Shown piece after piece: positions 1 through 8,972 of a DNA stretch of 43,858 nucleotides. The notes beneath the pieces are model-generated. The model did not search any database and was not told the origin of the DNA. It saw nothing but the letters and a program-made list of their open reading frames with translations. Origin of the DNA: Streptomyces fructofermentans (GTDB lineage Bacteria; Actinomycetota; Actinomycetes; Streptomycetales; Streptomycetaceae); NCBI RefSeq assembly GCF_014651055.1, contig NZ_BMWD01000046.1, forward strand, positions 1 to 43,858, given 5' to 3'. The translations under genes and the position numbers were made by a program. Positions within the stretch are counted from its first letter, which is position 1. Each line of letters opens with the position of its first letter.

Positions 1-70
1 ACGAACTGCACTGTCCATTGCCACCTCTGGGCTGAGGTGTTGCAACGACCGATAGAACCCAGACCGTGAC

Positions 71-111
71 CCCGACCACGGTGTTGTGTCCCCCTCGTGA
101 CCGTGGTCGGG
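71..111. repeat. Inverted repeat upstream of the conjugation gene run
   Basis: A perfect 12-base inverted repeat has its arms at 71-82 and 100-111, with a 17-base loop. The motif GGTCGG recurs at 105-110, 119-124 and 131-136. It lies about 80 bases ahead of the first gene of the + strand conjugation cluster. It could be an operator, a terminator of an upstream transcript, or part of a transfer origin; the sequence alone does not decide. Confidence 0.55.
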
Positions 112-192
112 TCGGCGTGGTCGGTGGTCCGGTCGGGGTCTGTGGCTTTTCTCAAGGTCAGCAAGTACACGATCTGACCTGGGAGTTTGACG

Positions 193-1131
193 ATGTCTCC
201 TGGCAAGCAGGTGTCGCAGGGCGCCGCTGCCCCGGCGATGGCGGCGGGTGTCCGGCTGGAGAGGATGAGGCGCCGTGTGCGTCTGTCCCGGCTGGCCCTG
301 TTCATCGCGATCGCGGCCGGGCCCCTCTCGCTGGGCGTCGCGGTGGTGTCCGGGCCGCCCACCGTGTCGGCCTCGGCCTCTCCGTCGGCCCGGCCGGCTG
401 TGGTGCGCAGTCCTGATGCGGCCGATCCGGCGGGGTATGCGCAGGTGTTCGTCGATGCCTGGTTGCGCAGTACCGCGGATGACGCGACGAGTGCGCAGGG
501 GCGGCTTGCGCAGTCGATGGCACCGGATGTCGCGCTGCCCGACCGGGCGGCGGATGCGCAGGCGACGCTGCGGTCGGTGACGGCGGTGCGCAGTGCGCGG
601 CGCGGGGACGGGGCGTGGTCGGTGACGGTGGCTGCGCAGTACGACAGGGACGCGGTGCGGTACTTCGTGGTGCCGGTCGCTTTCGCTGCGAGCGGTGTCT
701 CGTTCGCCGTGACCGGTGCGCCCGGTGCGGTGGCCGGCCCCGGGCGGGCCGCGGTGGCGAGGTCGCCGTACGGCGTGAGCGTTCCGGCCGGTGGTGATCT
801 GGCGTCCGCGGTCGGGGAGTTCCTTGCCGCGTACCTCACGGGGGCCGGGGAGGTGGACCGCTACCTCGCGCCGGGAGTGACAGTGGCGGCCCTGTCCCCC
901 GCCCCGTATGCGGCGGTCGCGGTGCGGCAACTTCTTGGGGTCGAGGAGGTGGCGGGTGTTGAGCGGGTACCGGCCGAAGGCACCCGGGTCCGAGTCCTTG
1001 CGCCGGTGGAGGCCCGGGATACGGGCGGTCGGTGGCCGCTGGCCTACGAGTTGGCGTTGAAGGCCCGCTCGGGCCGGTGGGAGGTCACCGCGCTGGAGTC
1101 CGGGACCGGGCGCGGCGGTGGTGCCCGATGA
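193..1131 (+). CDS. TcpC/VirB8-like conjugal transfer protein
   Basis: Predicted bitopic inner-membrane component of a conjugative type IV secretion channel. The 312-residue product has a basic cytoplasmic N-terminus, one hydrophobic segment at about residues 28-52, and a long exported region that looks like two repeated NTF2-like halves, one before and one after about residue 195. This is the layout of the TcpC family of Gram-positive conjugative elements, which is structurally related to VirB8. I start at the ATG at 193, because GGGAG at 181-185 lies 7 bases upstream; an in-frame TTG at 187 would be too close to it. The next gene starts within its stop codon (ATGA). The family assignment rests on topology, length and context rather than on a strict motif. 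Confidence 0.65.
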   Translation: MSPGKQVSQGAAAPAMAAGVRLERMRRRVRLSRLALFIAIAAGPLSLGVAVVSGPPTVSASASPSARPAVVRSPDAADPAGYAQVFVDAWLRSTADDATSAQGRLAQSMAPDVALPDRAADAQATLRSVTAVRSARRGDGAWSVTVAAQYDRDAVRYFVVPVAFAASGVSFAVTGAPGAVAGPGRAAVARSPYGVSVPAGGDLASAVGEFLAAYLTGAGEVDRYLAPGVTVAALSPAPYAAVAVRQLLGVEEVAGVERVPAEGTRVRVLAPVEARDTGGRWPLAYELALKARSGRWEVTALESGTGRGGGAR

Positions 1132-1463
1132 GCGGGGTGCACGGCATGCTCCTCGCCGGGGAGTTGGACGACCTCGGCGACTCGTGGATCGGCATGTTCC
1201 AGGACTGGGCGACCAAGGGTCTGCAGGCCGGTCTGATCGTCCTGGTCGTTGTCATCATGATCCAGCGGTTCAGTCTGAAGGCGGGGATCGGCGGCCTGCT
1301 GCTGATGATCATCGCGTTGGGGTTGTACAACTCCCGCGAGGACCTGTCCGACGTGTTCGAGGACGAGGTCAAGAACCCGGCGAAGGGCGCGCCCGCCGTG
1401 CCTGGCATCGTCCGCGGTGCTGATCCGGTCCTGCGCGACAGTGGTGCGGGGAGCGGGTGGTGA
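1128..1463 (+). CDS. Small two-helix membrane protein of the conjugation cluster
   Basis: A 111-residue protein of unknown family. After an amphipathic start (residues 1-27, containing GELDDLGDSWIGMFQDW) come two hydrophobic stretches at about residues 28-44 and 49-63, separated by a short basic turn. A charged tail follows. It starts at the ATG that overlaps the TGA of the TcpC-like gene, so it is probably translationally coupled. Small membrane proteins in this position occur in Gram-positive type IV systems and can be channel components. A VirB2/VirB3-like role is possible, but I see no diagnostic motif. Confidence 0.6.
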   Translation: MSGVHGMLLAGELDDLGDSWIGMFQDWATKGLQAGLIVLVVVIMIQRFSLKAGIGGLLLMIIALGLYNSREDLSDVFEDEVKNPAKGAPAVPGIVRGADPVLRDSGAGSGW

Positions 1464-2050
1464 GCGCGGCCGCCGCGGGGCGGGTGGGGCGCTTCTACAC
1501 GTCCGCCCGTCGTCACCCGTGGGTGCTGGGGAAGGTCGCCGACTGGAAGATCCCGCTGGGCCCCTATACGCCTGCGCAAATCTGTGTCGCTGTGGGCGGC
1601 GGCTTCCTGCTGGTCAAGACGGTCAGTTGGTGGTCGTGGATGGGGCCGGTGCCGATCGCGGCCTGGCTGGTCGCCGTCTGGGCGGTGCGCCGTCCCCGGA
1701 TCCGGGGCCGTGCCCCGCTGCAGGCAGGGCTGGGCTGGCTGCTGCTCGTCTGGCAGCCGCGGGGAGGGCGGATCGGCGGGCGCGCGGCCCGCGACCGGCC
1801 ATCAAGCCCGCTGTGGGGCGGCTTCACGATCGAGGACACCCCGGCCTCGCCGCCCGGCGGGCCGGCCCGCGCGATGGGGCCGTCGGCCGGACGGGCACCG
1901 GCCCGTAGCCGAGCGGCTGGCCGTCCACCCACCCGCCGCCGCACCCCACCCGCCGTGCCCGCGGCACCTGCAGTGCCTGTGATGTCGGTGGGTCCGGTGT
2001 CGGGCATGCAGCACCTGCTCGCGGTGGCTCGGGCGGGGGGCGGGCGGTGA
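1460..2050 (+). CDS. PrgI/TcpE-like conjugal membrane protein
   Basis: A 196-residue membrane protein directly ahead of the VirB4-like ATPase, the position held by PrgI/TcpE/VirB3-type proteins in conjugative elements. It has a basic N-terminus, a hydrophobic hairpin at about residues 37-75 (two helices joined at a Trp-rich turn, SWWSWMGP), and a long Pro/Arg/Ala-rich tail that is probably cytoplasmic. Of the two adjacent GTG codons I prefer 1460, because GGGGAG at 1448-1453 is 6 bases upstream and the codon overlaps the previous stop as GTGA. The family call comes from topology and order; PrgI-type sequences diverge strongly. Confidence 0.6.
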   Translation: MSAAAAGRVGRFYTSARRHPWVLGKVADWKIPLGPYTPAQICVAVGGGFLLVKTVSWWSWMGPVPIAAWLVAVWAVRRPRIRGRAPLQAGLGWLLLVWQPRGGRIGGRAARDRPSSPLWGGFTIEDTPASPPGGPARAMGPSAGRAPARSRAAGRPPTRRRTPPAVPAAPAVPVMSVGPVSGMQHLLAVARAGGGR

Positions 2051-4743
2051 GGGTCCCGATCCGTCATATCGCCGGGCACCTTCTCTGGTCAACGCAGGGC
2101 AGTGTCTGGGCCGTCTACCGGCTGCACCCGGGGTCCGATGCCGGCGGTCGCCGCGAGGAGAGTGTCCAGGGCACCCAGGTGCCGTCCGCCGTGCGCGACG
2201 AACAGCTCGCCCAGAGCACGCACCTGATCCGCTCGCTGTCCGGGGCGCCGCGGCTGTTCGGGCTGTGCGCGCAGGTCGACCCCGGGGAGATCGCCCTGCG
2301 CATGATCGACGGCATCGAACCGGCCGCCCCGGCGCCGGGTGAGGACGTGCATCCGTGGGTGGAGAACGTCGAAGCCACTGTGGAACTGCTGGACGGGCAG
2401 GAGATGCACCGCCGCACCCTGTGGCTGGCCGTGCCGCTGGCGGCCGAGGCGGCCGGGCTGCAGGTGTCGGCGACGCTCGGCGCGATGTGGACGCAGGCCG
2501 GCCCGGCGCTGGGCCTGCGGCCCGCCCCCGTGGCCCGGCGGGAGGTGAGCGCGTATCGCGAGCAGGCCGCTCGGGTGGAGGCCGCGCTCGGCGGCGGTGT
2601 CGCGTTCCGGGCCGCCCGTCCGGCGGAGATCGTGTGGATGGTCCAGCACGCCCTGCACCGCGGCTTCGCGGAGCCGCTGCTCGCCGAGGCCGAGACCAGC
2701 GACCTGTACGGCGGGCAGCTCCGCGGCGGGGTGTTGCGCTGCCCCAGCTACGCCGACCTGGGGAACGTGCGGGTGCAGGAAGGGGGCTTGGACGCGGAGC
2801 TCGACGAGGTCGAGGACCTGAAGAAGCGGGCGGGACAGGCCCTCACGCGGTCGGGGCGCGGGGCGTGGTGGCGTCTGCCCGCCGCCTCGCCGCTGAGGCG
2901 GCGGTGGCTGCAGGTCGAAACGGACGCCGGCACCGGCTACCAGGCGCAGTTGGCGCTGGCCGAGTGCCCGCCCGCAGTGCGCCAGGACGCGGCCGACTTG
3001 TTCACCCAGTTGGAGACGCTCGACTTCCCCGTCGACTACACCGTCGACCTCACCCTCGTGCCGGCGGAGAAGGCTCGTGAGCAGGTGCAGCGCAAGAAGA
3101 ACGAGTTGATCGACCAGGCCGACCAGTACGACGCCCGGCCGACGGGGATGCCGGCCTCGCTGACCGATGCAGCCCGCGACCTGGGTGAGCTCGATGCCCG
3201 CCTGTCGCGCACCTCGGTCGAGGTGGAGGTGCAGTCGGTGACCGTGCTGAGTGTGTGGGGGCCGACCGCCGCCGTCTGCGATGCGCGGGCCCGTGCCCTG
3301 GCCGCGTTGCTCGGCGGCGCCGACTACCGGGCGGTGCGCCCGGCCGGCCTGCAGGAGGCCCTGTTCTCGCTCGGTCTGCCCGGGACCGTGCGGCCGGGCG
3401 TGGTGCGGGAGTTCACGCAGCACCAGCTCTCCGAGGACTGGGCGCTGGGTGGCGCTTTCACTCTCGCGGAGGTCGGCGACCCGGACGGCATGTTCCTCGG
3501 CGTCGACCTGGACAGCGGCACCACCCGCCCTGTGATGATCAACGTGGCTGATGCTCCCAAGCAGGATGCGTCCGCGTCGATGGGCATCGTCGGCGACCTC
3601 GGCGCGGGCAAGAGCGTCCTGCAGAAGCTCGTCGCGGAGGCGGTGTGGGCGCGCGGCGGCTGCGCGATCTGCATCGACCGCACTCCGGTGCGCGAGTGGG
3701 CCACGTTCGCGCGCACGGCCGCACGCGGGCGCGTGCAGGTCATCGACGCCGCCCGGGCGGAGGTGTCCATCGACCCGCTGCGCATGTTCGACGGGCCGGA
3801 AGGGCGTCACTACGCGCTGTCCTACCTCACCCTGCAGCTCGGTATCGGCCCGATGAGTACGAACGGGGAAGTCCTGCACCATGCCGTCGAGCAGGCCGCC
3901 GCCGGCAGTGCACCCTCCATGCACCGGGTGCTGCGGGTGCTTGAGGCGATGGCTGCGGGTGAGCGGGGCAAGCGGCAGGACGCGGCCGCCACGCTCGCCG
4001 GCCTCATCCGCGTCGTGGCGACCAACTCCCTGGCCCGGATGGTGTTCGACCCGGCGCTGCCGCCGGTGCGGCTGGACGCCTCCAGCGCCTGGGACATGAT
4101 CGTCATCACGACCACCGGGCTGAAGCTGCCGCCGAAGGCCGCGTTCGACCAACCCGAGGTCCTGCACCAGCAGCCGCTGGAGGCACTGATCGGCCGTGCG
4201 GTCCTCTACCTGATCGCCGCGATCGCCCGGCAGACCGCGTTCGAGGACCCGCAGCGGTTCACCGCGGTGGTCCTGGACGAGTTGTACTGGCTCACCTCGT
4301 CCGCGGAGGGCACCGCCCTGGTCCACGAGATCCTCCACGACGGCCGCAAGCACGGCGCCGGCCTCATCGCCGGCTCCCACGACGCCCTGGAGCTGGGACC
4401 CGACCGCGGCCTGATGGCCTACCGGGCGCTGGCCCGCACCACGGACCGCGAACGCGCCCGCCGCGGGCTGGAGTTCGTCGGCCTCGACCCGGGTGATGCG
4501 GAACTGGTGCGGCTGGTGACCAGCGGTCTGTCCCCCGTCGGGCAGCGCGGCCGCGAAGGCGAGTTCCTGCTGACCTGCCCGCGGCAGAACACCGGACGCG
4601 TCAAGGCCGTCATCCCCCGCATCGCACGCATCACGTCGTCCATCACCACCACACCGGGACGACACCCCAGCACGCCGCGGGCAGCCGCCGAACCGCTCCT
4701 CGACCACGCCGCCGCCACCCGTTCTGAGGAGCAGCTGCGATGA
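2047..4743 (+). CDS. VirB4-like type IV secretion ATPase
   Basis: An 898-residue AAA-type motor predicted to power assembly and transfer by the conjugation channel at the cytoplasmic face of the membrane. The N-terminal 500 residues are the variable TraC/VirB4-type region. The C-terminal half carries Walker A at residues 516-523 (GDLGAGKS, Lys522) and Walker B ending in Asp744-Glu745 (AVVLDELYW). A later segment (HDGRKHGAGLIAGSHD) fits the conserved block of VirB4/TraC proteins that precedes the arginine-finger region. The size matches VirB4 ATPases. The start is GTG, overlapping the previous stop as GTGA. Upstream is the PrgI-like gene, a common pairing. Confidence 0.88.
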   Translation: MRVPIRHIAGHLLWSTQGSVWAVYRLHPGSDAGGRREESVQGTQVPSAVRDEQLAQSTHLIRSLSGAPRLFGLCAQVDPGEIALRMIDGIEPAAPAPGEDVHPWVENVEATVELLDGQEMHRRTLWLAVPLAAEAAGLQVSATLGAMWTQAGPALGLRPAPVARREVSAYREQAARVEAALGGGVAFRAARPAEIVWMVQHALHRGFAEPLLAEAETSDLYGGQLRGGVLRCPSYADLGNVRVQEGGLDAELDEVEDLKKRAGQALTRSGRGAWWRLPAASPLRRRWLQVETDAGTGYQAQLALAECPPAVRQDAADLFTQLETLDFPVDYTVDLTLVPAEKAREQVQRKKNELIDQADQYDARPTGMPASLTDAARDLGELDARLSRTSVEVEVQSVTVLSVWGPTAAVCDARARALAALLGGADYRAVRPAGLQEALFSLGLPGTVRPGVVREFTQHQLSEDWALGGAFTLAEVGDPDGMFLGVDLDSGTTRPVMINVADAPKQDASASMGIVGDLGAGKSVLQKLVAEAVWARGGCAICIDRTPVREWATFARTAARGRVQVIDAARAEVSIDPLRMFDGPEGRHYALSYLTLQLGIGPMSTNGEVLHHAVEQAAAGSAPSMHRVLRVLEAMAAGERGKRQDAAATLAGLIRVVATNSLARMVFDPALPPVRLDASSAWDMIVITTTGLKLPPKAAFDQPEVLHQQPLEALIGRAVLYLIAAIARQTAFEDPQRFTAVVLDELYWLTSSAEGTALVHEILHDGRKHGAGLIAGSHDALELGPDRGLMAYRALARTTDRERARRGLEFVGLDPGDAELVRLVTSGLSPVGQRGREGEFLLTCPRQNTGRVKAVIPRIARITSSITTTPGRHPSTPRAAAEPLLDHAAATRSEEQLR

Positions 4744-5090
4744 CTCCCTCGGTGCGGGACTGCTCGGGCCGCATCCGTGCGGCGGCACGAGTGTTGGCGG
4801 TGGCGGCGGTCGCCGTCGGCGTGCTCGCCCTGGCCGCCGCCTGGAGCACGCCGGACTCGTGGGGGCCGCGTGCCCGACAGGTCACGGGCGCAGGGCCTGC
4901 GCACGGGGATCCGTGCGATCTGATCGTGGGACCGGGCCGGGCGTACTGCGAGCGCTCCCCCGCACCTCTCGGGTCCGGCGGCCGTGATGCGGCGGCCGGG
5001 GTGTTGCGGTTGGTGCTGCCTGCTGGGGCGGGCCTGGCCGGCCTGCTGGTGTGGCGGCGGCGCAGCTCGCTTGTGCAAGGGCGGTGCTGA
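4740..5090 (+). CDS. Small membrane protein with a Cys-pair loop
   Basis: A 116-residue protein of unknown function. It has two hydrophobic segments, at about residues 14-35 and 84-102, with an exported loop between them. The loop holds the motif DPC-x3-VGPGRAYCER (Cys59 and Cys70). A near-identical motif, with the same spacing of the two cysteines, occurs in the product of the next gene. This suggests a shared exported micro-domain, possibly disulfide-bonded. The start overlaps the VirB4 stop (ATGA), and GAGGAG at 4726-4731 is well placed. It is probably a structural part of the transfer channel. Confidence 0.75.
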   Translation: MTPSVRDCSGRIRAAARVLAVAAVAVGVLALAAAWSTPDSWGPRARQVTGAGPAHGDPCDLIVGPGRAYCERSPAPLGSGGRDAAAGVLRLVLPAGAGLAGLLVWRRRSSLVQGRC

Positions 5091-5091
5091 C

Positions 5092-7827
5092 GTGGTGCGC
5101 CCCGATGGGGCGAGCTTGCGCTCGGCCGGTTTCGTGGCGCTGTTGGCAATCGTGTTCGTGCTGGTCAACAGCCAGGTCGTCTACGCGGCGGGCAGTAGTG
5201 GCGCGAGCGGCGACCTGTTGGCGCCGTTGGACATCACCTCGTCCGAGGGGGTGCCGATCAACGGCTACGAGTTGAACGCGTCGGGCGGGTCCATCGTCGC
5301 GTTCAAGTCGCAGGCCCTGGCCTTCGCGCTGGCGGGCCTGTTCACCCTGATTCGGCTGTTGGTCGGGCTGGCCGGGTGGGCGATCGAGTTGGCGTTCCGC
5401 TTCCCCCTGTTGAAGATCCTCGCCCGGCCGGCGCAGGAGGTCGCCGACGCCTACGACGATGTGGTCGTCGACGCGCTCGGGTTGAAGGGTCTGCTGCTGG
5501 CCTGGGCCTTCGTCTTCGCCGGTTTCATGATTGTGCGTGGACGGGTGGGGCGTGGTCTGGGCGAGATCTTCCTGACGCTCCTGATCGGGGCGCTCGCCGC
5601 GTCCGTGTTCGTCCGCCCGGACTACCTGCTCGCCCAGGATGGTCCGTTGGGGCAGGGCCAGCAGGTGGCTGCCGAGGTCGCGCAGCGGAGCGTCAACGCC
5701 TACAACTGGGGCGGCAAGCTCGCCGGCCGCGGTCCGTGTGACGGCTTGGCCGGCCGGCAGGAGGCCAAGTGCCTGGAGCGTGAGGGCCAGGGTCCGGTGT
5801 CCGCCGCGGAGGTGGCGCGCCCGCTCCAGGACTCGATCACGAACGCGTTGATCGTCAAGCCGTACATGCTGCTGCAGTACGGCCGCATCCTCGACCCGGC
5901 CAAGGGCGGCGACCGCAAGGCCTACGCCGTCCACCTGAAGTGGGTCACCGGCGGATACCGGGCCAAGGACGGTCCCGCAGACGCGAGTGACCCGTGCGAG
6001 AAGGTCATCGGGCCGGGCAAGGCGTACTGCGAGCGCGACACCGACGACGACGGGACGGCGGATGCGCTGCCGGAGCTGACGCCAGGCGGGGAACTCCTCG
6101 ACGCCTCCCAGGCGATCGTGACGGACGAGGACCGGGAGTTCTCCGCCTTCCTGCAGGATCTGGAGAAGGCCGGCGCCGTCGGCCGGGCGTGCGCCGACTA
6201 TGCCCGGGCGCCCACCTGGTGGCGCCTGGGCGGGGCTGCGCTCCTGCTGATCGCCGCCGGGTTCATCTGCGGCATGCTCCTGTCGAGCACCCTCGTGATG
6301 CTCGGCACCCAGGCCGTCTGTGTGGGTGCCGCGGCTGTGGGCGGCGTGACGTTCGTCGCCGCGATGCTGCCCGGTCCCCCGCGCCAGAGCGTGTGGAAGT
6401 GGCTGTCCCTGTGGGGGATTTCCGTGCTGGCGCTGGTCGCGGTCTGCGCGTTCGTGCCGTTCTTCGGGATCGCCGTGGATGCCACCATCACCGAGGGCCC
6501 CGACCTGATGGTGGAACGGATCCTGCTGATCGATGTCCTGGCCGTGGCGGGTGCGGCCGGGCACCGCAGGCTGCTGACCGGGATCACGTCCTTCGGCCGC
6601 CGCACCGCGATGCGGATGCGGTACGCGAAGGTCGGCGGCACCCATCTGCCCGGCGACACCTCCGAGCTCGGCGCCGCCCTGGCCCTGAACTCGCCTGCCG
6701 CGCTGGGCGGGTTCGGGGGCGGCCTGCGCGGTATCACCGGTGGTGCGGGCGGTCGTTTCGGGCTGCTGGGTACCCGGCAGCGGCTGACGGGCGCACTGGC
6801 CTCGTTGGCTGATGGGGCGGGGATGCCGGTCGACACCGGGCGGGTGCTGGCCGACGCCGGGGCGGAGGCCGGGCGTGGTCTGGCCCCGCTCACGGCGGCG
6901 GCGGCCGTCGGCGGGCTCGGGGCACGGCTCGGCGGCAAGGGCGCCCTGTGGCTGCTGATCGGACGGCGGCCGGAGCCGGAGCAGCTGACGGCGTGGCGCA
7001 AGCCCACCGCAGGCGGGGACGCGCAAGCTGGCGGTCCGGCCGGGAGTCCCGGCAGTGGCCCGGGCAGTGGTGGCGGGGGCGGGGGACCGCGGCGTCCGGG
7101 TGGTCCGCCCGACCGCTACCGCACCGAGGACGGCCAGGTCGTCGACCGCCGCTCGGGCCACATCCTGCACGACCAGAACAGCGACCGCACCCTGCTGTCC
7201 ACCCGCGCCCACAACCGCCTGGTCCGCTTCCGCGGATACCGCATCCTCCACCGCACCGGCCGCACCGCCTACGGGGCGACAGCCGCTATCTCGGCCACCG
7301 CCGACCGGGCGCGCAGGGGCGGGTCGCAGTTCTCGTACGACGCCCGCCAGCAGGTACGGGTGTGGGGCAACACGATCCGCGAGGACGGCCAGGCCTGGGC
7401 CGACACTCGCCTGGGACAGCAGGTCGCCCGTACCCTGCCCGCCCGCAGCCACCCGCGTGCGACCCCACCGAACCCCGCCACCTCCCCTCCCCCTGCGGCG
7501 CCCTCTGCTGCGTCTTTGGCCGCCCGTGCAGGCCGTGTCGCGGGCCGCACGCCGCCCTCGGTGCGGCCCGGTTCTCCGCCGTCCGCGCGCGCAGGCGGCA
7601 CCGGTACATCGGTGTCCCCGGGCGGGCCGGCAGGCCAGAGCCGCGCCCGTCCGGATCCGAGTCGGGCGTCGGCGCTGCCCGGCTCGCGCCGCACCCGCAA
7701 CAGCACACGGGACGAGGCCCGCCGGCGCATGCAGGAACTGATGCGGCGCACCGCACCCGAAGCCGAGTCCGAACCGGGGGCCCCGGACCGAAGCCGGCCG
7801 CCGTCCGAGGACGGTGATCCCGAATGA
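5092..7827 (+). CDS. VirB6/TcpH-like polytopic channel protein
   Basis: A 911-residue integral membrane protein, probably the core membrane scaffold of the conjugation channel. A signal-peptide-like segment at residues 8-28 ends in VYA. Hydrophobic helices follow at about residues 73-100, 133-150 and 155-175. Next comes a large exported loop with cysteines, including DPC...GPGKAYCER with Cys302 and Cys313. More helices lie at about residues 380-425, 440-470 and 485-500. The last 250 residues are a Gly/Pro/Arg-rich, probably cytoplasmic tail. This is the VirB6/TcpH pattern. There are tandem GTG codons at 5092 and 5095; I use the first. The next gene overlaps as ATGA. Confidence 0.75.
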   Translation: MVRPDGASLRSAGFVALLAIVFVLVNSQVVYAAGSSGASGDLLAPLDITSSEGVPINGYELNASGGSIVAFKSQALAFALAGLFTLIRLLVGLAGWAIELAFRFPLLKILARPAQEVADAYDDVVVDALGLKGLLLAWAFVFAGFMIVRGRVGRGLGEIFLTLLIGALAASVFVRPDYLLAQDGPLGQGQQVAAEVAQRSVNAYNWGGKLAGRGPCDGLAGRQEAKCLEREGQGPVSAAEVARPLQDSITNALIVKPYMLLQYGRILDPAKGGDRKAYAVHLKWVTGGYRAKDGPADASDPCEKVIGPGKAYCERDTDDDGTADALPELTPGGELLDASQAIVTDEDREFSAFLQDLEKAGAVGRACADYARAPTWWRLGGAALLLIAAGFICGMLLSSTLVMLGTQAVCVGAAAVGGVTFVAAMLPGPPRQSVWKWLSLWGISVLALVAVCAFVPFFGIAVDATITEGPDLMVERILLIDVLAVAGAAGHRRLLTGITSFGRRTAMRMRYAKVGGTHLPGDTSELGAALALNSPAALGGFGGGLRGITGGAGGRFGLLGTRQRLTGALASLADGAGMPVDTGRVLADAGAEAGRGLAPLTAAAAVGGLGARLGGKGALWLLIGRRPEPEQLTAWRKPTAGGDAQAGGPAGSPGSGPGSGGGGGGPRRPGGPPDRYRTEDGQVVDRRSGHILHDQNSDRTLLSTRAHNRLVRFRGYRILHRTGRTAYGATAAISATADRARRGGSQFSYDARQQVRVWGNTIREDGQAWADTRLGQQVARTLPARSHPRATPPNPATSPPPAAPSAASLAARAGRVAGRTPPSVRPGSPPSARAGGTGTSVSPGGPAGQSRARPDPSRASALPGSRRTRNSTRDEARRRMQELMRRTAPEAESEPGAPDRSRPPSEDGDPE

Positions 7828-8972
7828 GGCGGCCGCGGCGCCGCCTGGCGCGGTGGGCGGGCGTGCTGGCGCTGCTGCTGTTCGGCGCCGCCTGCTGCGC
7901 GGCTCCCGTCTCCGGCGCGATCAGCGCCTACGTCACCGCCCGAAGCGGGCTCCAGGACACCGCAGACGTCGGTGACGGCAGCGCCGCGGACATCCCCGCC
8001 CGGATGCTGAGCGCCTACAAGAAGGGCGCCGCGCAGGTCGGCCGTCATGTGCCGGGATGCCGGGGCATGCGCTGGCCGATCCTGGCCGGGATCGCCCAGG
8101 TCGAGTCCCGTCACGCGGTGGGCCGGAGCATCGCCGGCAACGGCGACATACGCCCGCGGATCTACGGGGTCCTCCTCAACGGCTCCGGGGCGGGCGGCAA
8201 CACCACCGTCTTCCCCGACACCGACTTCGGCCGGTGGGACGGCACCGCCCACGGGGAGCGTGCGGTGGGCCCGTTCCAGTTCCTGCCCTCCACCTGGAAG
8301 GCCGTCGGGCGGGACGCCGGCGGCGGCCAGGAAGCCGACCCGCACAACGCCGACGACGCCGCGCTCGGCGCCGCCGTCTACCTGTGCGGCAGCGGCCGCA
8401 ACCTCGCCGAGCGCCGCCAACTCGCCGCCGCGGTCTACCAGTACAACCACTCCCGCACGTACGTGGCCGACGTGCTGGGCTGGATCGACCAGTACACGGC
8501 CGCCGCCAAGGCCCCGGACCTGAAGCACGTGTCCGGGAAGGCCCGCACCGTCCTCGCGGCGGCGCTGGCCCGGCGGGGCGTGCCGTACTCCTGGGGCGGC
8601 GGCGGTGCGGACGGCCCGTCGTACGGGATCTGCTGCTCCCCCAGCGGCAAGAGCGGCGCGCGCATCAAGGGCTTCGACTGCTCGGGGCTGACCGTCTACG
8701 CGTACGCGAAGGCCGGCATCCGGCTGCCGCGCACCGCAGCCGCCCAGGCCGGTGTCGGGCGCCGGATTCCCGCCCGGCTCGGCACGGCTGCCCTGATCCC
8801 CGGTGACCTCGTCTTCTTCGCGTACGCCCCGGGCCGCGACGCCACGATCCACCACGTCGGGATCTACGTCGGCGGCGGCCGCATGGTCAACGCGGCCCGG
8901 CCGGGCACCGTCGTACGCCTGGACGCCGTCCAGGCCATGTCCGGCTTCGCGGGAGGGGCCCGGCTGCTATGA
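7824..8972 (+). CDS. Bifunctional cell-wall hydrolase: lytic transglycosylase plus NlpC/P60
   Basis: A 382-residue exported peptidoglycan hydrolase, the VirB1/TcpG-like enzyme that opens the wall for the transfer channel. A basic N-terminus and hydrophobic helix (about residues 13-32) act as signal or anchor. The first domain is transglycosylase-like: IAQVESRH with candidate catalytic Glu94, then AVGPFQFLPSTW and NADDAALGAAVYLCG. The second is NlpC/P60: GFDCSG with Cys286 as nucleophile and HHVGIYVGG with His344. The two-domain design is standard for Gram-positive conjugation systems. The start overlaps the VirB6-like stop as ATGA, and the next gene overlaps its own stop the same way. Confidence 0.9.
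   Translation: MRRPRRRLARWAGVLALLLFGAACCAAPVSGAISAYVTARSGLQDTADVGDGSAADIPARMLSAYKKGAAQVGRHVPGCRGMRWPILAGIAQVESRHAVGRSIAGNGDIRPRIYGVLLNGSGAGGNTTVFPDTDFGRWDGTAHGERAVGPFQFLPSTWKAVGRDAGGGQEADPHNADDAALGAAVYLCGSGRNLAERRQLAAAVYQYNHSRTYVADVLGWIDQYTAAAKAPDLKHVSGKARTVLAAALARRGVPYSWGGGGADGPSYGICCSPSGKSGARIKGFDCSGLTVYAYAKAGIRLPRTAAAQAGVGRRIPARLGTAALIPGDLVFFAYAPGRDATIHHVGIYVGGGRMVNAARPGTVVRLDAVQAMSGFAGGARLL

Noticed and set aside
2089..4788. Very long open frame on the minus strand opposite the VirB4-like gene
   Set aside because: Its composition is that of the mirror frame of a high-GC gene (Arg, Gly and His rich), it has no motif, and the + strand product has clear Walker motifs.
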